DNA of 12,813 bases from Mobiluncus sp034180645. GTDB taxonomy: Bacteria; Actinomycetota; Actinomycetes; Actinomycetales; Actinomycetaceae. Under the pieces are notes generated by a model. It saw only the letters and a list, made by a program, of their open reading frames with translations. It ran no database searches and had not been told where the DNA came from. Shown here one piece after another: positions 7,355 through 12,813 of the stretch. The stretch's first letter is position 1. Every line of letters begins with the position of its first letter. Position numbers and translations under genes: made by a program. The DNA lies in the NCBI RefSeq assembly GCF_034180645.1, contig NZ_JAXFNY010000013.1:1-12813 (forward strand), given 5' to 3'.

Positions 7355-8655
7355 CAGATAATGCCGCACTTGAATATGCCAAGGCCACCTTGGCCCGCAC
7401 CTCGCTGGATCAGTGCTTGAAGTGCACGATTTGTGAAACCCAGTGCCCGGTCATGCGCGTGACGCCGAAGTTCTCGGGCCCGAAGTTTGTTGGCCCCCAG
7501 GCCGAACGTTTCCGCAAAGGCCAGTCGGTCGATAAGTCCCTGGATTACTGTTCCGGTTGTTCGATCTGTACCACGGTCTGCCCTCACGGCGTTAAGATTG
7601 CCGAACTGAACGCCCAGGCGCGCGCGGTTATGAAGGCCGAACACATGCCGCTGCGCGACCGGCTCATTACCCAGACCGAGCTGGAAGGCAAACTGTTGAC
7701 GCCGCTGGCGCCGGTGGCAAACGCCGCCCTGAAGGTGAAGCCGATCCGCAAGATTGTGGAAGGCGTCATCCAGGTGCACGCGGATGCCCCCATGCCCCAG
7801 GCGCAAACGCAAAGCTTCCTCAGCTGGTGGAAGAAACACGAAAAAGACGTCTATGGAACGACCTGGTCGGCGTCTCGCGGGGTGTTCACCCCGGACAAGC
7901 GTTGGCATCGCGGCCCCATCGTCTTCTTCCACGGCTGCGCGGGCGCATATTTCGAGGTCGAAACCTCGAAGGCGACGGTGGAAGTCCTGGAGCATTTGGG
8001 ATACCGCGTCATTGTGCCGAAGCAGGGCTGCTGTGGTTTGGCATCCCAGTCCAACGGCCTGTTTGGCGACGCCTCGCGGCACGTCCTGAAGCTGGCTCGC
8101 GAACTGCAGAAAGCCGGCAAGGACCTGAAGATTGTGTCCTCGTCGGGATCCTGTGCGGGTATGTTGCGCCACGAAGCCCACGAGATCATGGGCATCGAGG
8201 ATGCCGTCTTAAAGGACGTGGGCGCGCGCCTGTTCGAGACCTCGGAATTCATCGCCCACCTGATGGACGAAGGGGATTTCCCCTTCGAAGACTTGCATCC
8301 CATCGAGACCAGCCTGACCTATCACCAGCCCTGCCAGGTGAAGTCCCAGGGCTTCGGGAAACCGGCTATCCGGATGATGGAAGCCATCCCCGGGGTACAT
8401 GTCGAAGAGTCAGGTCAGCCGTGTTGTGGCATCGCCGGAACTTACGGGTTAAAGAAGGAAAAATTCGAAGTCGCACAGGCCATCGGCAAACCTTTGTTTG
8501 ATAAAATTGAGCACGTCAATCCCCGACTGGCGGCATGTGATACCGAAACATGTCGCTGGCAGATAAGGAAGGGAACCGGAGCGGAAGTTATTCATCCGAT
8601 TGAACTGCTCCACCGTTCGCTACATCTGCGCACACAGGAAGGGAGGCAACCCTGA
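7351..8655 (+). CDS. glpC: Anaerobic glycerol-3-phosphate dehydrogenase subunit C (iron-sulfur, membrane anchor)
   Basis: The 434-residue subunit links GlpAB to the membrane and the menaquinone pool. Two ferredoxin-type [4Fe-4S] motifs occur near the N-terminus: C22-x2-C25-x2-C28-x3-C32-P and C67-x2-C70-x2-C73-x3-C77-P. Two CCG domains follow, each with the signature CC pair: GCCGL (C227-C228) and PCCGIAGTYG (C358-C359). This is the order expected for GlpC and heterodisulfide-reductase-like subunits. No strong hydrophobic transmembrane helix is visible, which agrees with the amphipathic membrane attachment proposed for the family. ATG at 7351 overlaps the glpB stop by 4 nt (ATGA), with GGAGAGGAGCG just upstream. 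A 112-nt gap separates it from glpF. Confidence 0.94.
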   Translation: MTDNAALEYAKATLARTSLDQCLKCTICETQCPVMRVTPKFSGPKFVGPQAERFRKGQSVDKSLDYCSGCSICTTVCPHGVKIAELNAQARAVMKAEHMPLRDRLITQTELEGKLLTPLAPVANAALKVKPIRKIVEGVIQVHADAPMPQAQTQSFLSWWKKHEKDVYGTTWSASRGVFTPDKRWHRGPIVFFHGCAGAYFEVETSKATVEVLEHLGYRVIVPKQGCCGLASQSNGLFGDASRHVLKLARELQKAGKDLKIVSSSGSCAGMLRHEAHEIMGIEDAVLKDVGARLFETSEFIAHLMDEGDFPFEDLHPIETSLTYHQPCQVKSQGFGKPAIRMMEAIPGVHVEESGQPCCGIAGTYGLKKEKFEVAQAIGKPLFDKIEHVNPRLAACDTETCRWQIRKGTGAEVIHPIELLHRSLHLRTQEGRQP

Positions 8656-8767
8656 AATAAATCGTCGCAGGGGCAAAGATGCTTTTTACGACACCATATT
8701 GCTTCGGGAATCAACCGATTCCCGTTTGACACCGAAATGCAACACATTTAGAGAAAGGCAATAAACT
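8656..8767 (+). promoter_or_regulatory. glpC-glpF gap with hairpin and candidate glpF promoter
   Basis: A perfect 8-bp inverted repeat, CGGGAATC (8705-8712) with GATTCCCG (8717-8724), has a 4-nt loop. Only a TTT follows, so it is a weak terminator at best or an operator-like dyad. Directly after it lies a consensus -35, TTGACA (8726-8731). Seventeen nt later TAGAGA (8749-8754) could serve as a poor -10. An AGAAAGG ribosome site (8752-8758) precedes the glpF ATG. This suggests glpF can be transcribed separately from glpABC; the -10 assignment is weak. Confidence 0.45.
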
Positions 8768-9526
8768 ATGGAGGCTGTTCCTTTGAGCGCAGTATTCCTT
8801 TCCGAGTTCATGGGGACCATGTTCCTGATGATTTTCGGTACCGGTGTATGTGCAACAAACACGTTGGCAAACTCAAAGGGTAAGGGTAGCGGCTGGCTGC
8901 TCATCAACTTTGGGTGGGGTTTCGCCGTTATGATCGGCGTTTTCGTGGCCTTCCGCACTGGTGGCCACCTGAACCCGGCCGTGACCCTGGGCTTGGTTGC
9001 CGCTGGCAAGACTGAATACATGCCCGGCATCGCCGTGAATGTCCCCAACACCGTTATTTACATTGTGGCCCAAATGCTGGGTGCTTTCGTGGGTTCTGCC
9101 CTCGCCTGGCTAGCTTACAAGAAACACTACGATGCACACGAAGAACCCGGTGACATCCTGGGTACCTTCTCGACTGGTCCCGGTATCCGTTCCTACTTCT
9201 GGAACTTCCTTACCGAAGTTATCGCCACCTTCACCCTGGTTTACTGGGTGTTGATCAGTGGCTGGACCCAGAGCGGCCTTGGCCCGCTCGCCGTGGGCTT
9301 CGTCATCTTCGCGATTGGTGCTTCACTGGGCGGGCCCACCGGGTACGCTCTGAACCCCGCTCGTGACTTGAGCCCGCGTTTGCTGCACGCCATCCTGCCG
9401 ATCAAGAACAAGGGTGGCTCGGACTGGGGCTACAGCTGGGTTCCGGTTGTCGGCCCGATCGTCGGTGGCGTCATCGCTGGTCTGGTCTACATTCCGACCG
9501 GCCCGCTGATGGCTGTCGGCATGTAA
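8768..9526 (+). CDS. glpF: Glycerol facilitator / aquaglyceroporin (MIP family)
   Basis: The 252-residue channel lets glycerol diffuse across the cytoplasmic membrane; GlpK then traps it as G3P. It shows the MIP fold: six hydrophobic segments and two half-helices with NPA motifs, N69-P70-A71 in GGHLNPAVTLGL and N196-P197-A198 in GYALNPARDLSPRL. An aspartate following the second NPAR is characteristic of glycerol-conducting GlpF proteins rather than water-only aquaporins. It is slightly shorter than E. coli GlpF (281), mainly at the C-terminus. The EFMGTMFLMIFGTGVCA segment forms the first helix. It stands between glpABC and glpK. A long hairpin follows its stop, so the transcript may end, or be attenuated, before glpK. 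Confidence 0.95.
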   Translation: MEAVPLSAVFLSEFMGTMFLMIFGTGVCATNTLANSKGKGSGWLLINFGWGFAVMIGVFVAFRTGGHLNPAVTLGLVAAGKTEYMPGIAVNVPNTVIYIVAQMLGAFVGSALAWLAYKKHYDAHEEPGDILGTFSTGPGIRSYFWNFLTEVIATFTLVYWVLISGWTQSGLGPLAVGFVIFAIGASLGGPTGYALNPARDLSPRLLHAILPIKNKGGSDWGYSWVPVVGPIVGGVIAGLVYIPTGPLMAVGM

Positions 9527-9548
9527 TCAAAACAACTGAATACTCACT

Positions 9549-9583
9549 GGGCGGGTTTTTGGGCAACCCCCAAAAACCCGCCC
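9549..9583 (+). terminator. 15-bp hairpin after glpF (terminator-like)
   Basis: A perfect 15-bp stem, GGGCGGGTTTTTGGG (9549-9563) with its reverse complement at 9569-9583, has a 5-nt loop. The T and A runs lie within the stem and no U-tract follows, so termination would be atypical. It could equally protect the upstream mRNA end. Confidence 0.6.
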
Positions 9584-9584
9584 G

Positions 9585-9643
9585 GGGTTTCAAAGTCGAA
9601 ACCCACCCCAAAACCGGGTCCACCAAAGACGGTTCCGACCCGG
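9585..9643 (+). repeat. Two further inverted repeats upstream of glpK
   Basis: GGGTTTC (9585-9591) pairs with GAAACCC (9598-9604) across a 6-nt loop. CCGGGTC (9614-9620) pairs with GACCCGG (9637-9643) across 16 nt, within which ACC (9622-9624) and GGT (9631-9633) could pair again. With the hairpin at 9549-9583 this makes three stem-loops in a row in the glpF-glpK gap. They are candidate leader RNA structure or operator sites. Confidence 0.5.
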
Positions 9644-9708
9644 ACTATTGAACCCCCTACAACTATTGAATCCATAAGCATAAGCAATGCTTCAGGAAGG
9701 AATTACCT
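9644..9708 (+). promoter_or_regulatory. glpK upstream region with repeated ACTATTGAA and ribosome site
   Basis: The nonamer ACTATTGAA occurs at 9644-9652 and 9662-9670, an 18-bp period that puts both copies on nearly the same face of the helix. ATAAGC is also doubled (9674-9679, 9680-9685). A clear AGGAAGGA ribosome site (9694-9701) lies 7 nt before the glpK ATG. No convincing -35/-10 pair is seen. Confidence 0.45.
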
Positions 9709-11247
9709 ATGTCTGACAAGAAATACGTCATGGCTATTGACCAAGGCACCACCTCGTCCCGCGCAATCATTTTCGACCACTCCGGTCGTATTGTTTCCGT
9801 GGGTCAAATGGAACACGAACAGATCTTCCCGAACCCGGGCTGGGTGGAACACAACGCCGCCGAGATCTGGACCAACGTCCGTGAGGTCATCGGCAAGGCC
9901 TTGGCCAACGCCACCCAATCGGCCGGGGCGGAAGTCAACCACCATGACATTGCCGCGTTGGGTGTGACGAACCAGCGCGAAACCACCATCGTGTGGGATA
10001 AGAACACTGGTGAACCGGTGTACAACGCGATTGTGTGGCAGGACACCCGCTCCCAGGACATCGTCGATCGTTTGGCAGCCAACGGCGGCCCCGATCGCTG
10101 GCGTCCGATTGTGGGCGAGACGCTGTCGACCTACGCTTCCATTACCAAGATCATGTGGATCCTTGAGAACGTCCCGGGCGTGAAGGAACGTGCCGAGCGC
10201 GGCGAACTGCTGTTCGGCAACCCCGACACCTGGGTCATCTGGAACGTGACCGGCGGCGTGAACGGCGGTATCCACGTGACCGACGTGACCAACGCTTCGC
10301 GTACCATGCTGATGGATCTGAAGACGCTGCAGTGGCGCGAGGACATCTGTGCCGAAGCCGGCATCCCGATGTCGATGCTCCCGGCCATCAAGTCCAGCTC
10401 CGAGATCTACGGCGAATGCCGTCAGGATGGCTTGCTGGCGGGCGTTCCGGTCGCCGGCGACTTGGGCGATCAGCAGGCTGCGACCTTCGGCCAGGCCTGT
10501 TTCGAACCCGGCATGGCCAAGAACACCTACGGCACTGGCTGCTTCATGTTGATGAACACCGGCACCGACCCGATGCCGTCCGAAAACGGCATGATCACCA
10601 CGGTTTGCTACAAGATCGGCAACGAACCGACCGTCTACGCTTTGGAAGGCTCCATCGCTGTGACCGGCTCGCTGATTCAGTGGCTGCGTGACAACCTCCA
10701 GATCATCGCCTCGTCCGGCGACGTCGAAGCCCTGGCTTCCTCGGTCGAGGACAACGGTGGAGTCTACTTCGTCCCGGCGTTCTCGGGCTTGTTCGCTCCG
10801 TACTGGAAGGGCGATGCCCGCGGCGCTATCGTCGGCATGACCCGTTACAACACCAAGGCTCACATTGCCCGCGCCGCCCTGGAAGCCACCGCTTTCCAGA
10901 CCCGCGAAGTGTTGGACGCTATGGAAGCCGACTCCCACGTCAAGCTCGGCGAGCTGCGTGTGGACGGCGGCATGACCGCGAACAACCTGTTGATGCAGTT
11001 CCAGTCCGATGTGTTGGGCGTGCCGGTGGTTTTGCCGGTCGTCGCGGAAACCACCGCCTTGGGTGCTGCCTACGCAGCCGGTATCGCGGTCGGCTTCTGG
11101 ACGGGCACCCAGGACGTTATCGACAACTGGCAGGAAAACAAGCGTTGGAACCCGGCCATGGATGCGGCCGAGCGCAACCGGACGCTGCGCCTGTGGAAGA
11201 AGGCAGTTTCGCGGACCTTCGAGTGGGTTGACGGCGACGTCAAGTAA
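9709..11247 (+). CDS. glpK: Glycerol kinase
   Basis: The enzyme phosphorylates glycerol with ATP to sn-glycerol 3-phosphate in the cytoplasm. At 512 residues it has the usual FGGY-kinase length. The phosphate-binding DQGTTSSRAIIFDHSG is at 11-26, followed by VWQDTRSQDI, GDQQAATFGQ, KNTYGTGCFMLMNTG and the second FGGY signature region, ELRVDGGMTANNLLMQFQSDVLG. ATG at 9709 follows AGGAAGGA by 7 nt. Two regulatory features known in relatives are not seen. The loop before GDQQA reads ECRQDGLLAGVPVAG and lacks the histidine phosphorylated by HPr in Firmicutes. The C-terminal region also differs from the IIA-Glc-binding stretch of the E. coli enzyme. Codon bias is strong (CTG, ACC, GGC), suggesting high expression. 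Confidence 0.97.
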   Translation: MSDKKYVMAIDQGTTSSRAIIFDHSGRIVSVGQMEHEQIFPNPGWVEHNAAEIWTNVREVIGKALANATQSAGAEVNHHDIAALGVTNQRETTIVWDKNTGEPVYNAIVWQDTRSQDIVDRLAANGGPDRWRPIVGETLSTYASITKIMWILENVPGVKERAERGELLFGNPDTWVIWNVTGGVNGGIHVTDVTNASRTMLMDLKTLQWREDICAEAGIPMSMLPAIKSSSEIYGECRQDGLLAGVPVAGDLGDQQAATFGQACFEPGMAKNTYGTGCFMLMNTGTDPMPSENGMITTVCYKIGNEPTVYALEGSIAVTGSLIQWLRDNLQIIASSGDVEALASSVEDNGGVYFVPAFSGLFAPYWKGDARGAIVGMTRYNTKAHIARAALEATAFQTREVLDAMEADSHVKLGELRVDGGMTANNLLMQFQSDVLGVPVVLPVVAETTALGAAYAAGIAVGFWTGTQDVIDNWQENKRWNPAMDAAERNRTLRLWKKAVSRTFEWVDGDVK

Positions 11248-11251
11248 TTCA

Positions 11252-11316
11252 TAATTCAATAGGCTTGCCCGGGTCGCGTTGTTCGGCCCGGGTAAGTTTT
11301 TTAATTCAATAGGCTT
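11252..11316 (+). repeat. 15-bp direct repeats flanking the glpK terminator
   Basis: TAATTCAATAGGCTT occurs at 11252-11266 and exactly again at 11302-11316, a 50-bp period. The repeats bracket and partly overlap the terminator hairpin and its T-tract. Confidence 0.85.
11264..11302 (+). terminator. Intrinsic terminator of glpK
   Basis: A 10-bp stem, CTTGCCCGGG (11264-11273) with CCCGGGTAAG (11287-11296; one G-U pair), has a 13-nt loop and is followed by six T (11297-11302). It lies 17 nt after the glpK stop. Confidence 0.92.
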
Positions 11317-11621
11317 CTCTGGTTTCGTTGGTTTTTTCCTCCGCGTCGTTCGTCGCGTCGGGCGGGTATCGCTCGCGGGATATTCTGTTTGGCGCTCCGG
11401 CGGCGCGATGCCCACTGGGCATCGCATTTATGCCGCCTACGCCGTTTTCTTGGGTGGCTCATGCTTCGCTGCCACCCAAGCCCAGCTTCGCTCCAGAAAT
11501 GGAGCGAAGCACACCCCCTAGTCTTTTTCTGAGCCGCCCCGCCTTCGCTCAGCCCGCCCTCTCTTCCCGGGTACGTAACGTTTACTGAGATACCCACTCG
11601 GAGGGTGCGAGCACGGGGGTG
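11303..11621. repeat. Non-coding convergent gap with a cluster of stem-loops
   Basis: About 320 nt lie between the glpK terminator and the ptsI stop. I see no credible gene. Perfect inverted repeats follow one another. The first is GCGATGCCC (11405-11413) with GGGCATCGC (11417-11425), extended by GGCGGC (11399-11404) with GCCGCC (11432-11437). The second is CTTGGGTGGC (11449-11458) with GCCACCCAAG (11471-11480). The third is GCTTCGCTCC (11485-11494) with GGAGCGAAGC (11501-11510). The fourth is CTGAGC (11529-11534) with GCTCAG (11547-11552). The motif CTTCGCT recurs four times counting both strands. It may be a REP-like dispersed repeat, a small RNA, or mRNA-end protection for the two convergent genes. 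Confidence 0.6.
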
Positions 11622-12813
11622 TTAGAGACGGGCGGAGGCTCTGGCGGCGCAGTCGGTGAAGGTCAGGGCGGACAGGGCGTCGGCGACACCGGCCAGGGCG
11701 CGGGGGGCCATCGAGAGGCTGGTGACGCCCAGGCCGACCAGGATAGGTGCCAATTCGGGGTTGCGCGCCGCTTCGCCGCAAACGCCCAGGGGCTTGTTGG
11801 CGCGGGTCGCGGCGTCGCCGATGGCTTTGATCAGCCGCAGCAGGGCCGGGCGGCCGGGATCCTGGAGTTCCTGCAGCTCGGCTTCCAGACGGTCGGCCGC
11901 GAAAGTGTACTGGGTCAGGTCGTTTGTACCGATTGATACAAAATCGACAATGTCGTACAGCTCCGGGGCCATCAGTGCGGCGGCCGGGGTTTCCACCATG
12001 ACGCCAACGGTTTTGAGGCCGTAGGACACGCGCGCCAGGGTGGCGAAAGCATCGGCTTCCTCGGGCGTCGCAATCATCGGAGCCATGACCCAGGCGTCCG
12101 GGGCGCCCGCGGCGATGGCTTCGAGCTGGCGTTTCAGGACGTCAGGGTGGATTTTGGCGGTGCGATATCCGCGCACGCCCAAAGCCGGATTGTCCTCGGC
12201 CGGAAGGTTCAGGAACTTCAACAGCTTGTCCGACCCGGCGTCGAGCGTCCGAATGACCACGTGCGGGGACGTTTTCGCGGCGGCGGGGTCAATAGGTTCC
12301 ACGGTTGCGGCGCCGGTTTGGGGCGCGGTGCCGGTTTGGGTAAAGGCGGACATGACCTGACGGTAGGATTCGGCCTGTTCGGTGACGGTTGGTTCCGTGT
12401 CACGTCCCAGGTAGGCAAACTCGGTGCGGAACAGCCCGATGCCTTCAGCCCCGGCTTCGGCTGCCGCGGCTGCGTCAGTTGGGGTGCCGATATTGGCCAA
12501 CAGCTCGATGTGACGGTTGTCCTTGGTGGCACCGGGCTTGGTGAGCGATGTCACCTTGACGGGGGCCGTGATGGCGCCCACAGCCAGGGCGTCGGTGGGA
12601 TTGATGATGATTTCCCCGGTGGTTCCGTCTACCAAGATACGCGTACCTTCGGGGACGTCCAGGATGTCAGCGGCGCCGACGACAGCAGGAATCCCTATGC
12701 CACGAGCCAGCAGTGCGGTGTGGGATGTGGGGCCGCCGAGCTCAGTCACAATGGCTACAGCCTGGGTGTGCGGAAGATTCGCGGCGTCGGCCGGGGCGAG
12801 GTCCCGGCCGACG
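11622..12813 (-). CDS. ptsI: PTS enzyme I (phosphoenolpyruvate-protein phosphotransferase), 5' end outside window
   Basis: Enzyme I starts the sugar phosphotransferase cascade by taking phosphate from PEP and passing it to HPr in the cytoplasm. About 397 C-terminal residues are visible; the frame is open to the window edge, so the start and the HPr-binding N-terminal part are missing. The phosphorylated histidine is in GGPTSHTALLAR (codon 12722-12720). The PEP-binding barrel shows LFRTEFAYLGR, RTLDAGSDK, GVRGYR, DFVSIGTNDLTQYTFAADR and GVCGEAARNP with the catalytic cysteine (codon 11780-11778). An Ala/Thr/Pro-rich stretch of roughly 20-25 residues (about 12345-12265) before VVIRTLDAGSDK is longer than the short loop usual there. 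It converges on glpK. No clear intrinsic terminator with a U-tract is seen on this strand. Confidence 0.95.
   Translation of the reverse strand, partial: VGRDLAPADAANLPHTQAVAIVTELGGPTSHTALLARGIGIPAVVGAADILDVPEGTRILVDGTTGEIIINPTDALAVGAITAPVKVTSLTKPGATKDNRHIELLANIGTPTDAAAAAEAGAEGIGLFRTEFAYLGRDTEPTVTEQAESYRQVMSAFTQTGTAPQTGAATVEPIDPAAAKTSPHVVIRTLDAGSDKLLKFLNLPAEDNPALGVRGYRTAKIHPDVLKRQLEAIAAGAPDAWVMAPMIATPEEADAFATLARVSYGLKTVGVMVETPAAALMAPELYDIVDFVSIGTNDLTQYTFAADRLEAELQELQDPGRPALLRLIKAIGDAATRANKPLGVCGEAARNPELAPILVGLGVTSLSMAPRALAGVADALSALTFTDCAARASARL

Noticed and set aside
9703..11427. 574-codon - strand open frame opposite glpK
   Set aside because: It is antisense to a convincing glycerol kinase. 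Its length reflects the strong GC codon bias, and no protein motifs were seen.
11279..11597. Overlapping 80-98 codon frames in the glpK-ptsI gap
   Set aside because: Frames on both strands run through inverted repeats and the terminator; there are no ribosome sites and no family resemblance.
1..12813. CRISPR array, tRNA genes, rRNA genes
   Set aside because: No regularly spaced repeat-spacer units, cloverleaf tRNA patterns or rRNA segments were recognised by eye; only the tmRNA was found.

Overview
The window looks like chromosome from a GC-rich actinobacterium, most likely a facultative or anaerobic member of the Actinomycetales (Actinomycetaceae-like; this placement is inference from protein style, codon use and the tmRNA tag, and no database was searched). 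The core of the window is a glycerol and glycerol-3-phosphate (G3P) catabolism locus, glpABC-glpF-glpK on the + strand. A SorC-type regulator lies divergently upstream, and the 3' part of ptsI (PTS enzyme I) lies convergently downstream.

Region by region: (1) 1-621 is the 5' part of an IS256-family insertion sequence on the - strand, cut by the window edge; its transposase frame is broken close to the start. (2) 662-1653 is a lower-GC accessory block with an Abi_C/HEPN-like abortive-infection gene and a possible translationally coupled 49-residue ORF. (3) 1693-2107 (-) is ssrA (tmRNA) with its intrinsic terminator. The accessory block sits on the 3' side of ssrA, a classic integration hot spot. 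(4) 2351-3048 is an mscS-like mechanosensitive channel gene with a one-base frameshift and a short N-terminus. (5) 3111-4091 (-) is a SorC/DeoR-like sugar-phosphate-sensing regulator. (6) 4092-4337 is the divergent control region. (7) 4338-8655 is glpABC, whose genes overlap by 4 nt (GTGA, ATGA), indicating one translationally coupled operon for anaerobic G3P dehydrogenase. (8) 8768-9526 is glpF and 9709-11247 is glpK. The glpF-glpK gap holds three successive inverted repeats, and glpK ends in a strong intrinsic terminator. (9) 11303-11621 is a non-coding convergent gap rich in stem-loops. (10) 11622-12813 (-) is the C-terminal two thirds of PTS enzyme I, truncated by the window edge.

How the genes work together: GlpF admits glycerol, GlpK phosphorylates it to G3P, and the GlpA-GlpB-GlpC complex oxidises G3P to dihydroxyacetone phosphate while passing electrons to the quinone pool. 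That is an anaerobic-respiration style of glycerol use. The divergent SorC-type protein is a reasonable candidate regulator. The GlpK lacks the histidine that HPr phosphorylates in Firmicutes, so the nearby ptsI does not by itself imply direct PTS control of GlpK.

The least ordinary material is the Abi_C gene with its tiny overlapping partner beside ssrA, a TTCAATAG octamer found six times only between genes, and the hairpin clusters flanking glpK.
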